Below, piece after piece: positions 53,767-62,507 of a stretch of DNA of 64,000 bases. Every line of letters starts with the position of its first letter. The stretch's first letter is position 1. Made by a program: the position numbers and the translations under genes. The stretch is from Streptococcus sanguinis SK49 (GTDB lineage Bacteria; Bacillota; Bacilli; Lactobacillales; Streptococcaceae), in the NCBI RefSeq assembly GCF_000212815.1, contig NZ_GL890985.1, positions 339,324 to 403,323 of the forward strand, in the 5' to 3' direction. Under the pieces are notes generated by a model that had not been told where the DNA came from, searched no databases, and was given only the letters and a program-made list of their open reading frames with translations.

Positions 53767-56700
53767 ATGTCGAAAAATCTGTTGAGGTTGAAATTGCTGG
53801 GAAGTTCGAGTGTCTTTCTCAATCAAGAGGAAGTCTTTTTTCCTTTTGCTAAAATCAATGCTCTGCTTTATTATCTCCACATCAATGGTGCGGTCAATCG
53901 GGAGGAGATTGCAGGAATCCTCTGGGAAAACAAGGACAACCAGACCGCCAAAAAGAATCTGCGCAACACGATTTATCAAGCTAACAAGTTACTAGGTGGG
54001 GAATGGATTGTCGCTCCCAACAGGACTGTGCTGTCGCTTAATCCCGAGTGTGTGATTGAAAGTGATGTAGAACTTTTTATGAACCATCCTGCGGACCATC
54101 TGTCGCTCTATCAAGGGGATTTTCTGCAGGGCTTCTATCTCAAGGACAGCGAGGCTTTTGATTACTGGGTGTCCAAGATGCGGACGCGATATGAGCAGCT
54201 TTATATCAAAGCCTGCTACCAACAGCTGGAAACAGAAAAAGACCAGTTGGATTTGGAAGATGCTGAGCGGAATTTGCGCCGCTTGATCAGCATTGATGAG
54301 TTTGATGAGAAGAATTACCATCTACTCATGAAGCTCTATCAGGATCATGATCGGCCTGGCAAGGTGATAGAGACCTATTACAAATTGGTCAATATTTTGG
54401 ATAAGGAACTGGGTATTAGCCCTACGGAACCTATCCAGCAACTATATCATGAGGTGCTTGCCAAGGACCGCAGCGAGCGCAAGACCAAGCAGTTTCTGCG
54501 CAATACGGACCACTTTTTCGGACGGGTCGATGAAATCAAGCGTTTGGAATCTTATTTCTCTAAGGTGATAGAGGCTCAGGAAGCGCGTGCTCTGGTCTTA
54601 GTCGGCGGTACTGGTATTGGAAAGCGGACAGTGACTCGTCAAGTACTGGCCAATCAGACCAAGTATTTCCAGATTGTCATGGCTGAGTGCTTCAAGGAAG
54701 AGATGAAGGCAGAGCTGCAGCCTTGGCGTGGCTTGCTGGACGGCCTGGGCGACTTGGTCATTCAGCACCAGATTCTTTCTATCAGCCAGTGGCAGGTCAT
54801 TTTGGAGAGTTATTTTCCCATTTTGACAGGAGGCACTTCTGGTCGTCAGTTAGATGCGGACAAGCTGGCTCAGTTTGTGGTGGATATTCTGCAGAAGATT
54901 TCTAAGAAAAAGGCTTTGATTGTCTTAATTGAGGACTGTCACTGGATGGATGAGGCTAGCGTTGCTGTCTTGGAGCAAGTTATGAATCATTTGACTGGCT
55001 ATCCTGTGGCCTTTGTGCTGACCAAGCATCTGAGCACCCCTTCTTATTTGGAACATTTTTTCAATCACCTGCTGGTACGCAATAAGCTAGGCTTTATTGA
55101 GCTGCAGCCGCTGAATTTTAAAGATAGTGTGGCTTACTTGCAAGCCCAGACAGGTCAGTTAGCCATACCTGAAGAACGCCTTGAGGATATTTATCGGGTC
55201 AGTCAAGGCATCCCTTTCTTCCTGTCGGAATATGCTGAGCAGCTCCTGCGAGGAGAAAAGTTTTATCCGCTGACTTCGGCCATCAAGGCCAAGCTGTCTC
55301 TGAAGTTGGATTACCTGAGCAGCCAAGAGGAAGAGTTGGTGGACTATCTGGCTTGCTTTAGGGCTCCTGCCTCGGTTTCTCTCTTAGCCAGACTGCTAGG
55401 TCTGCCGATGGAAGAGGTTGTTGAAATCACTGAGGAGTTTGGACAGAAGCAGCTATTGATGGAAGAGGAGCAGGGAGAGGACTTGGTGGTGCGGTTCAGT
55501 CAGGAGCTTTTGAGGATTTACGCTTATGAGCGTTTGTCGCTTGCTAAGAAGCGAATGCTGCATCACCAGATTGCCCAAGTCATGGAAGACCAGCTGGGAG
55601 ACTCTCTCTATCATGCTCAGTTGCTCAATGAAATCGCCTATCACTACAAGATGTCCAAGCAGCCGATTAAGTCTCTGGAGTACGAGCTGCATTATCTTGA
55701 GGCTACCTTGCAGTTTCATCACGAGCTCTTTCCGATTTATTCGCGGGAGTTTGGCTTTATCGAAAAGACGGATGATAGCAATCAGTCAGCGGTTTTAGAC
55801 CAGTTTGACCGTATTCGTCGGGAAATAGAGGGCTTAGAGAGAAAACACCAGAATCACAAAGATTTTCAGCTCTTGGTTCTCCGTTTCCTCTATCTAGAAG
55901 GGCGCTATGCTATCCGGACAGGGGATTACCAGCAGGGGATGGACAATATCCAGCAGGTGATTATTTCGGCTAAGGAGCTGCAGCAGATGGATTTTCTCCT
56001 AGAAGGCTATCGGCAGATGATTTACTACTGCATCCAGACGGAAAATATCCCTGAGATGCGCTACTATACGGAGCTGGCTCTGGATGCTTCGGTCCAGGCC
56101 AACAATCACGAGGCCATTGCTATCAATCTCCGACTCAAGGGGCTCTATCATCTCATGATTGGGGATGAGGAGCAGTCGCTCCACCACCTCTACCAGTCTA
56201 TCGACTGTTTCAGCTTGACGGCTTCGTTGCGTTCCAAGTACTCGATTCAGATTGCGGCGGCTCTAGACTATTTGGCAGAGATTGAGCAGATTCGCGGGAA
56301 TTTCACGACAGCTCTGGCTCATCAGAAGGAGGCCATTAAGTTGACGGAAAATAAAACAGCAGAGCCTTCGATTTTTGCTTTCTATATCGGCTTGGGTATG
56401 ACTTACTATCAGCTGAAAGATTATGAACAGGCGGAGCGAATTTTCCTCAAGGCGAAAACAGCTCTGAAGTCCCTCAGCTTCCCTTGGAAAGAGACCCAGT
56501 TGGAAGTTTATTTGGCCTTGATTGGCTGTGAGAAGAGAGATTACCAGCCTGTGCTTGACCTGCTGCGGAAAAAGGATAGTCTCATCAGTCGCTATGGCAA
56601 TCCGAGGGACAAGGGGCTGATCTACTATCTGATGGCTGTGATTAAGTATCGCCTGCTGACTGGCAGCTTGCAGCAAGCAGGCTTTGAAGTCTTGCTGGAT

Positions 56701-56823
56701 CAGGACTTTGACACCTACTATGAAACGGCCAAAAGCCAGCTCAATCCTTACCGAGACCGGCACCAACTCAAGGAATTAGAAAACTTACGCCAAGGTCTGT
56801 ATCAGGCATTAAGCACAAAATAA
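53767..56823 (+). CDS. Large BTAD-type transcriptional regulator with ATPase and TPR domains
   Basis: 1018 aa. The N-terminal ~95 residues look like an OmpR-like winged helix (INGAVNREEIAGILWENKDNQTAKKNLRNTIYQ). Residues ~95-240 form a BTAD domain (YQGDFLQGFYLKDSEAFDYWV, ERNLRRLISIDEFDEKNYHLLM). An AAA/STAND-type ATPase follows with Walker A GGTGIGKRT and Walker B LIVLIEDCHWMDEA. The C-terminal ~400 residues are TPR-like helices. In Walker A an Arg follows the Lys where Ser/Thr is usual. TGGAGG lies 7 bases before the ATG. Convergent with hutG; whether it regulates the hut genes is not shown. Confidence 0.87.
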   Translation: MSKNLLRLKLLGSSSVFLNQEEVFFPFAKINALLYYLHINGAVNREEIAGILWENKDNQTAKKNLRNTIYQANKLLGGEWIVAPNRTVLSLNPECVIESDVELFMNHPADHLSLYQGDFLQGFYLKDSEAFDYWVSKMRTRYEQLYIKACYQQLETEKDQLDLEDAERNLRRLISIDEFDEKNYHLLMKLYQDHDRPGKVIETYYKLVNILDKELGISPTEPIQQLYHEVLAKDRSERKTKQFLRNTDHFFGRVDEIKRLESYFSKVIEAQEARALVLVGGTGIGKRTVTRQVLANQTKYFQIVMAECFKEEMKAELQPWRGLLDGLGDLVIQHQILSISQWQVILESYFPILTGGTSGRQLDADKLAQFVVDILQKISKKKALIVLIEDCHWMDEASVAVLEQVMNHLTGYPVAFVLTKHLSTPSYLEHFFNHLLVRNKLGFIELQPLNFKDSVAYLQAQTGQLAIPEERLEDIYRVSQGIPFFLSEYAEQLLRGEKFYPLTSAIKAKLSLKLDYLSSQEEELVDYLACFRAPASVSLLARLLGLPMEEVVEITEEFGQKQLLMEEEQGEDLVVRFSQELLRIYAYERLSLAKKRMLHHQIAQVMEDQLGDSLYHAQLLNEIAYHYKMSKQPIKSLEYELHYLEATLQFHHELFPIYSREFGFIEKTDDSNQSAVLDQFDRIRREIEGLERKHQNHKDFQLLVLRFLYLEGRYAIRTGDYQQGMDNIQQVIISAKELQQMDFLLEGYRQMIYYCIQTENIPEMRYYTELALDASVQANNHEAIAINLRLKGLYHLMIGDEEQSLHHLYQSIDCFSLTASLRSKYSIQIAAALDYLAEIEQIRGNFTTALAHQKEAIKLTENKTAEPSIFAFYIGLGMTYYQLKDYEQAERIFLKAKTALKSLSFPWKETQLEVYLALIGCEKRDYQPVLDLLRKKDSLISRYGNPRDKGLIYYLMAVIKYRLLTGSLQQAGFEVLLDQDFDTYYETAKSQLNPYRDRHQLKELENLRQGLYQALSTK

Positions 56824-56854
56824 AAGAGGATGAAAGCAATGTTCATCCTCTTTT
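56822..56854. terminator. Bidirectional terminator between BTAD regulator and hutG
   Basis: AAAAGAGGATGAA and TTCATCCTCTTTT pair perfectly across a 7-base loop. Confidence 0.9.
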
Positions 56855-56884
56855 GATGTTTGTAATGAAGTTTTTAAATGCCTA

Positions 56885-57874
56885 TCAGTCATGTGCTTGC
56901 GCCCAGACTTGGGTCAGGTAAAAGACAAAGCTGGCTGCCAGATTAGCCGTATGGTTGTCTATATCGTGAGGCGGAGAGACTTCGACGATATCAAAGCCGA
57001 TCAGTTTGCCTGAGGCAGCGATGTGCTGGAAGACCAAAACAGCTAGATTGGGATCCACACCGAGCGACTGAATGGCACTGACACCAGGCGCCGCACCAGC
57101 TGCAAAGCAGTCAATGTCAATGGTCAAATAGACCTGCTCTTTGCCGGCCAAAAAGGCATCGACTACCTTGCAGACTTCCTTGTAACCCATTTGGTAAATA
57201 TCCATTCCAGTCAGAAACTGAATGGCCTTGGATTTTGCCACAAAGTCAAAGAGAAAGAGATTGTTATTGTGCTCCTGAATCCCTAGAATGAGGTAGTTAA
57301 AGGCCTGCTTCTGAGCCAGAGTATCATCGAACATCTGGCGAAAACCGGTACCAGAGTTAGGACCAGTCTGATCATAAGGACGCAAATCAAAATGGGCATC
57401 CATATTGATAACGGCCAAGTCTTGGTCAGGTCCTAGCGACGACTTGAGACCTAGATAGTGGCCGTAGGCTGTTTCGTGGCCGCCTCCTAGGACAATAGGC
57501 CGGAGATTGAGCTCTCGCAGGCGTTTGACTGCCCGAGCCAAGCTTTGCTGCAGCTGCTCCAGAGAGCGGTTAGGCCCGTCAATATCGCCAACATCAAAGA
57601 CGCAGACGTTTCTGCCAAGATGCCAAGGAAGCTTGGCCAGCTGAGTTCGGATAGCTTGTGGTCCTTCGACAGCCCCCACTCGGCCGTGGTTGATATAGAC
57701 CCCTTTATCACTCTTGAAGCCAATCAAGGCAAAGTTGACGCCGTCAAAGGGTCTTAAGTTAGGATCGTTTAAGTCCAAAAATTCAATAACCATCCCCCAT
57801 TTGGCAGCATATAAATCATCATCTAGTCTCTTATGATAGTAGCTGTTATCTAGCTGATAGTAATCTTCTAACAT
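56885..57874 (-). CDS. hutG: Formimidoylglutamase HutG
   Basis: 329 aa from the ATG at 57872-57874 (AAGGA upstream). It is a ureohydrolase with the binuclear manganese motifs [19 protein letters not shown] and [10 protein letters not shown]. It hydrolyses N-formimidoyl-L-glutamate to glutamate and formamide in histidine breakdown. The frame extends upstream to 58024 but that part lacks a ribosome-binding site and overlaps the promoter. It has its own consensus promoter at 57911. Confidence 0.92.
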   Translation of the reverse strand: MLEDYYQLDNSYYHKRLDDDLYAAKWGMVIEFLDLNDPNLRPFDGVNFALIGFKSDKGVYINHGRVGAVEGPQAIRTQLAKLPWHLGRNVCVFDVGDIDGPNRSLEQLQQSLARAVKRLRELNLRPIVLGGGHETAYGHYLGLKSSLGPDQDLAVINMDAHFDLRPYDQTGPNSGTGFRQMFDDTLAQKQAFNYLILGIQEHNNNLFLFDFVAKSKAIQFLTGMDIYQMGYKEVCKVVDAFLAGKEQVYLTIDIDCFAAGAAPGVSAIQSLGVDPNLAVLVFQHIAASGKLIGFDIVEVSPPHDIDNHTANLAASFVFYLTQVWAQAHD

Positions 57875-57910
57875 GATTTTGTCCTTTTCCATAACGATAC
57901 TTGCGACTTT

Positions 57911-57952
57911 ATTATAAGAGTTTCCGCCAAGCCTGTCAATGACTTTTGGCGG
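57911..57952 (-). promoter_or_regulatory. Consensus promoter of hutG with flanking inverted repeat
   Basis: Minus strand TTGACA (complement of 57934-57939), 17 bp, TATAAT (complement of 57911-57916): a perfect sigma-A promoter. CCGCCAA (57923-57929) and TTGGCGG (57946-57952) form a 7-bp inverted repeat bracketing the -35 box, a likely operator. The whole ~55-bp block recurs at 58803-58857. Confidence 0.82.
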
Positions 57953-57981
57953 GGAAAATACTCTAACGGATAGTGGATGTT

Positions 57982-58494
57982 TTATAAGAAAGATAGAATA
58001 ATAGCGAGAATCAGAATAGTCCATGTAGCATAACGTATCTTAGCATTGTACCGGTAGCTTTCAATAATCTTTGGTCTCTTTGAAAAGAAATAGGTAATAT
58101 AGGCTGCAATTGAAAGGAAATAAGCATACGGGGTCAATTCAGGGTTAAGAATTAAGGTGTCTATAACTGTTGCAACAAGAGCGATTAAAGCTGTAAGCAT
58201 ACACCAAGCAGGTAAAAGAGAGTTTTCTTTGCGATTGCGAATGTGGATAATCAACTGGACTAGAAAACCCACTAAGTAAATGATAAGAATAAAAATACAA
58301 AGATAAAACCCAGGAAGAAGGAAATCTGTTGTTTCCTTAATTTCTTTTCCTGTCCAAATGCTTATCAGAATGTTTAGCAAATCAAAGAAGAAGGCTTTTA
58401 CCATAAGATAAAAGAGGTGGGCCATTATCGGTAGAGTGATGCACGCAATCGGATGCATAATTGCAAAATAGTCCACTTTAAACGCTTTTTTCAT
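57982..58494 (-). CDS. Hypothetical membrane protein between hutG and hutH
   Basis: 170 aa with five hydrophobic segments ([91 protein letters not shown]). No family recognised. It sits between two copies of the same promoter block and looks like an insertion into the hut region. GGAG precedes the ATG by about 7 bases. Confidence 0.7.
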   Translation of the reverse strand: MKKAFKVDYFAIMHPIACITLPIMAHLFYLMVKAFFFDLLNILISIWTGKEIKETTDFLLPGFYLCIFILIIYLVGFLVQLIIHIRNRKENSLLPAWCMLTALIALVATVIDTLILNPELTPYAYFLSIAAYITYFFSKRPKIIESYRYNAKIRYATWTILILAIILSFL

Positions 58495-58800
58495 TATTGC
58501 TTATCTCCTTAATTAAAGTCATTCAAGCTTCTAAGATTTTCTCTTTAGTATTGTCATGTCAATTCGGCTTCCAAACAATCGGTCAGGTCACCCATCTAGC
58601 CTCTTCTATGATGTGGAAGCACTTGGTGAGGTCTCTAGTTTGGAATCTAAAATGCCAGATTGGCGAGTACCAAAGATCTTGCTCAGTGCAGGCATCTTTA
58701 TACTATTAAAAAACATCATCAAATCACATCAGCATCGCCTTTCTGTAGGCCATTGCTGTTAGCAGTTAGTTTGAGCTTGAGTATTAAGTTTTTCTTAATG
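58495..58800. other. Gene-free stretch with a possible gene fragment
   Basis: No complete gene. A plus-strand frame at 58556-58762 has a protein-like stretch (LFYDVEALGEVSSLESKMP and LLSAGIFILLKNIIKSHQH) but no promoter or ribosome-binding site. It may be a gene remnant or the long leader of the minus-strand gene. Confidence 0.35.
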
Positions 58801-58814
58801 CGACTTGCGACTTT

Positions 58815-58843
58815 ATTATAAGAGTTTCCATTAAGCCTGTCAA
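58815..58843 (-). promoter_or_regulatory. Second copy of the hutG-type promoter
   Basis: Minus strand TTGACA (complement of 58838-58843), 17 bp, TATAAT (complement of 58815-58820). Sequence around it matches the hutG promoter block almost base for base, but TTGGCGG next to the -35 box is changed to TTAATGG, destroying one arm of the inverted repeat. It points towards the membrane-protein gene 321 bp away. Confidence 0.75.
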
Positions 58844-58859
58844 TGACTTTTGGCGGGAA

Positions 58860-58891
58860 AAGAAGCCCAGCTGCATGAGAGTGGGCTTCTT
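58860..58891 (-). terminator. Terminator of the hut operon after hutH
   Basis: AAGAAGCCCA and TGGGCTTCTT with a 12-base loop; on the minus strand the stem runs into a T-rich tract. It lies 30 bp after the hutH stop. Confidence 0.82.
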
Positions 58892-58920
58892 AGGTTAGCT
58901 TTTTTACAGAGTCATCAGCT

Positions 58921-60462
58921 TTAGAACTGAATGCTCAAGTCCACAGCCTTTTCAACGGCTGCTAGGAATTTTTCGTTTTCAATCAGCTCAGAAGCCTTGT
59001 TGAGCTCTTCGTAGATTTCGATGTCCTTATCAAACTCGATAAAGCGGACATGCTGACGGAAGAGGTCGTAGGCTGGCTTGGTTCCTTTACCAAGTTCATG
59101 GTTTTCTGGTTTCAGATCCAGAGCTTGGCAGGCTGCCATGATTTCTGTTGCTACGATGCGGCGAGAATTCTTGAGAATTTCAGCTGCCTTGCGTGCTGCA
59201 GTAGTTCCCATGCTGACAAAGTCTTCTTGGTTTTCACAAGATGGGATAGAGTCTACGCTGGCTGGATGAGACAAGACCTTGTTCTCAGAAGCAAGCGAAG
59301 CACAAGCATATTGGGTAATCATAAAGCCAGAGTTGAGACCGGGGTGTTTCACCAAGAAGGATGGGAGCTTACTTAGTTGGCTGTTGACCAGACGTTCTAC
59401 ACGACGCTCGGATACATTACCGATTTCAGAAATAGCGATGCTGAGGAAATCGAATGGCTGTGCCATTGGTTCACCGTGGAAGTTACCGCCTGAGATAACA
59501 TGGCCTTCCTTGGTGATGATAGGGTTGTCTGTAACAGAGTTGATTTCAATCTCAACCTTGGTCTTGACATAAGCGATAGAGTCCTTGCTGGCACCATGAA
59601 TCTGCGGAATACAACGCAGGGTATATGGGTCTTGGACCCGTTGTTGAGTGGCTACAGTTGTGTTGCCACTGCCTTCTAGAAGGTTGCGGATATTGCGGGC
59701 TGTAGCCAGCTGTCCGCTTTGAGGACGGATGGTATGTAAGTCTTCTTCGAAAGGACTGGTAATACCATTGTGGACCTCCATGGAAAGAGCACCAGCGACA
59801 TCTGACAGTTTAAGTAGCTGGATGGCATCGTAGGTAGCCAGAGCTCCGATACCTGTCAGGACAGTCGTTCCGTTAATCAGCGCCAGCCCTTCCTTAGCTG
59901 CTAGAGCAATTTTCTCGATACCAGCCTTGTCCAAAGCTTCTTGTCCAGAGAGTAATTCACCCTGATAGTAAGCACGGCCCAGTCCTAGCATAGGCAGAAC
60001 CATGTGAGCCAGCGGGGCCAAGTCACCAGAAGCTCCCAAAGAGCCTTTTTCTGGAATGTAAGGGACAACGCCTTTATTGAGCAATTCCAGGAGCTTTTCG
60101 ACAGTAGAGAGACGGATACCAGAATAGCCCTTGACCAAGGAATTAATCCGGATTAGCATAATCGCACGGACTGCATCTTCAGGCAGGGGATCGCCGTAGC
60201 CTGAAGAGTGCGTACGGATTAGGTTTTCTTGCAGTTGAGTCGTATCTTCTGGTGAGATGCTGACATTGCAGAGAGAGCCGAATCCGGTTGTAACACCGTA
60301 TACGACCCGCTTTTCGCGGACGATATCATCCACGATTTTGCGGGAAGCTTCTACAGCTTTCTTAGCTTCTTGGTCGATTTCGCAAGTGGCTCCATGACGA
60401 GCTACTGCGATGACGTCTTCTAAAGTAAGGTGTTCGCCATCCAAATTGATTACATGTGTCAT
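58921..60462 (-). CDS. hutH: Histidine ammonia-lyase HutH
   Basis: 513 aa from the ATG at 60460-60462, the usual length in streptococci; an ATG 9 bases upstream overlaps the permease stop. It deaminates histidine to urocanate using the MIO cofactor formed from Ala-Ser-Gly in GSLGASGDLAPL. Other conserved blocks are YGVTTGFGSL, NGTTVLTGIGA, PQIHGASKDS and NFHGEPMAQPFD. Last gene of the hut operon in view. Confidence 0.97.
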   Translation of the reverse strand: MTHVINLDGEHLTLEDVIAVARHGATCEIDQEAKKAVEASRKIVDDIVREKRVVYGVTTGFGSLCNVSISPEDTTQLQENLIRTHSSGYGDPLPEDAVRAIMLIRINSLVKGYSGIRLSTVEKLLELLNKGVVPYIPEKGSLGASGDLAPLAHMVLPMLGLGRAYYQGELLSGQEALDKAGIEKIALAAKEGLALINGTTVLTGIGALATYDAIQLLKLSDVAGALSMEVHNGITSPFEEDLHTIRPQSGQLATARNIRNLLEGSGNTTVATQQRVQDPYTLRCIPQIHGASKDSIAYVKTKVEIEINSVTDNPIITKEGHVISGGNFHGEPMAQPFDFLSIAISEIGNVSERRVERLVNSQLSKLPSFLVKHPGLNSGFMITQYACASLASENKVLSHPASVDSIPSCENQEDFVSMGTTAARKAAEILKNSRRIVATEIMAACQALDLKPENHELGKGTKPAYDLFRQHVRFIEFDKDIEIYEELNKASELIENEKFLAAVEKAVDLSIQF

Positions 60463-60467
60463 AAGAT

Positions 60468-61820
60468 TCATTCTCCTTCTTGTTCAAGAACTTTATTTTT
60501 ACAAATCAGTACTATATAGATAAAGTATACTGCACTGGCGATAAGGACACCGATGAGGCCGTAAACATAGTTCATTGGGTTTTCACCCCAAATCATGACA
60601 AGGCTGACTAGAACCGCCAAAATTGGAATTACTTGACCAAATGGAACGCGGAAAACTACTTTCTTGTCTGGATATTTCTTTCTTAATACTAGTACAGCTA
60701 GAGCAGTTGGGATGTATTGGAAGAAGCGGAAGACCACGCTGAGAGCTGCTAATTCTTCAAATTTACCAGAGAAGAGCAGGACGATGGCCAGGATTCCGGA
60801 AATAATAATGGCAACTATAGGGGCATTTTTAGAGTTGGTTTCTGCAATTTTCTTAGGAAGCAGGCCTTCATTTGCGATAGCTGCACCATAACGTGGAACC
60901 ATGATAGATTCCCCGATGTTAAGTCCAGCAATAGAAATCAGCGCTCCGATAGAAACAATCCATGCTCCAACAGGGCCAATCATCTCTACAAAGGCGTCTT
61001 GTACAGAAGCATCTGTTTGCAGGATACGGCTGCCTAACATGGCGATAGTTCCTGCGATAATCAGCATATAGAGAACAGAGACAATACTGATAGAGCCCAA
61101 AATAGCTCGAGGTACATTCTTTTCCGGATTGCGCATTTCACCAGCAACGATAGACATGGTTTCAAATCCGATAAATCCGTAGAAGATATAAATGGCTGTA
61201 CTAGAGATAGCTTTCATGATATCTACGCCAGGTTCTAGCTGAAGAAACGGAGTGAAGTTTCCTTTGTCAATTCCTCCTTTGATGAAGAAAATCGCACATA
61301 GACTGAAAGCGACAATTGGGATGAGCTTGGCTACGGTTGCGGTCAAGGTGAACATTTTGGAAGTCTTAAGACCTGATATATTCATTAGACTGAGCAAAAT
61401 AATCAGGCTCACACTGAGCAGAAGTTCATAGGGGGCAAAGGATTTAAAAGTAATAACAAAAAGTCTCGCAAATCCTGCTGCCATAGCAGACCAAGCGATG
61501 ATGGTAACCGCCCAGCCTAGGAAGCCAACATTAAATCCGACAAAGTCTCCAAAGGCTGCTTTGGAATATTGGAAAGCTCCGCCGTTTTTATTAAAATAAC
61601 CTGCAGTTTCTGCCAAGCAGACGGCTAGGAGAATAACGAGGAGGGCAGTTCCAAGCATGACAGCTAGAGAGGCAGGACCAAGTCCTTTATAAATCTTTTG
61701 CGGTAGGAGGAAAATCCCTGATCCGATAACGGCATTGATACCGTAGAGAGTTGCACCGGAAAAGCTGAATTTCGCTTTTTCCTGTTCTTGTTCTTGTGCA
61801 GTGAGTTTAGTTGCATCCAT
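60468..61820 (-). CDS. APC-family amino-acid permease of the hut operon
   Basis: 450 aa, twelve membrane helices. The N-terminal APC signature is LYGINAVIGSGIFLLPQKIY, with GGAFQYSKAAFG and the conserved YIFYGFIGFETMSIVAGEM block. By position between hutD and hutH it most likely imports histidine, though this is inference. AAAGGAG precedes the ATG, and its stop touches the start of hutH. Confidence 0.88.
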   Translation of the reverse strand: MDATKLTAQEQEQEKAKFSFSGATLYGINAVIGSGIFLLPQKIYKGLGPASLAVMLGTALLVILLAVCLAETAGYFNKNGGAFQYSKAAFGDFVGFNVGFLGWAVTIIAWSAMAAGFARLFVITFKSFAPYELLLSVSLIILLSLMNISGLKTSKMFTLTATVAKLIPIVAFSLCAIFFIKGGIDKGNFTPFLQLEPGVDIMKAISSTAIYIFYGFIGFETMSIVAGEMRNPEKNVPRAILGSISIVSVLYMLIIAGTIAMLGSRILQTDASVQDAFVEMIGPVGAWIVSIGALISIAGLNIGESIMVPRYGAAIANEGLLPKKIAETNSKNAPIVAIIISGILAIVLLFSGKFEELAALSVVFRFFQYIPTALAVLVLRKKYPDKKVVFRVPFGQVIPILAVLVSLVMIWGENPMNYVYGLIGVLIASAVYFIYIVLICKNKVLEQEGE

Positions 61821-61895
61821 AATAATGTTTCTCCTTTAGAGATATGGGATCCTTTCCAAGTAAAGATAGAATGGTGACAAGGCATCATGGTATCT

Positions 61896-62495
61896 TTACT
61901 TAGTAGGGATGTGGGTCAAACCAGCCCATATAGCAAGGGGCGTTCCCTTTGGCTGGTTACTCGAAAACATTATATGCAGCTCAGTTTCCTGAGTCTCTTT
62001 TTCCACTATCAGAAGCTGCTCTGCCTCTAGGTTAAGCACTGGCAGGGTTGTTACCGTCACCGTCAGATCCTCTAAGGCATAGATAAATTGAATTTCGTCA
62101 TCTTGGCTAAGCTCTTGCCCATTCGAGATGGCAATCATCTGTCCCTGATAATGGTCGCTGTAGATTAAGTTAAAGTCGGTACAAGTCCCACGACTTGTGA
62201 TAGAATCACTCCCTTCAAAGACATAGGGAGTAAAGGGAGCTAGAACCGTTTCCTCCTGCCGGCTGGCATTGTGGAGATGAAGTGCGTGGTCCAGGCTCAT
62301 GAGAATGCGGTGAAAGCCGCTGAGGTCAGAAAACTGACTTTCAGCCAACTCCACAGTCGCTGTTGAGAGTCGATAGTCAAAGTCACGCTTGCCATAGTGG
62401 CCAGTTGGCGGGGAAAGATAAAGCTGTTTTGTTTTTCCCCCCGACCAATCGGAAACTTGAAAATCATTTACTCTTAAAAGGCTTATATTTGTCAT
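61896..62495 (-). CDS. hutD: HutD family protein
   Basis: 199 aa of the HutD cupin-like family: N-terminal LLRVNDFQVSDWSGGKTKQLYLSP, then DFDYRLSTATVELAESQFSDLSGFHRILMSLD and TCTDFNLIY. HutD is linked to histidine utilisation in many bacteria, where it is proposed to limit hut induction or bind urocanate. It is 12 bp downstream of fhs and 75 bp upstream of the permease gene. Confidence 0.87.
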   Translation of the reverse strand: MTNISLLRVNDFQVSDWSGGKTKQLYLSPPTGHYGKRDFDYRLSTATVELAESQFSDLSGFHRILMSLDHALHLHNASRQEETVLAPFTPYVFEGSDSITSRGTCTDFNLIYSDHYQGQMIAISNGQELSQDDEIQFIYALEDLTVTVTTLPVLNLEAEQLLIVEKETQETELHIMFSSNQPKGTPLAIWAGLTHIPTK

Positions 62496-62507
62496 TTTTG
62501 GTATTTA

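Noticed and set aside
57875..58024. N-terminal extension of hutG to 58024
   Set aside because: It would include the consensus promoter and lacks a ribosome-binding site; the ATG at 57874 gives the normal family length.
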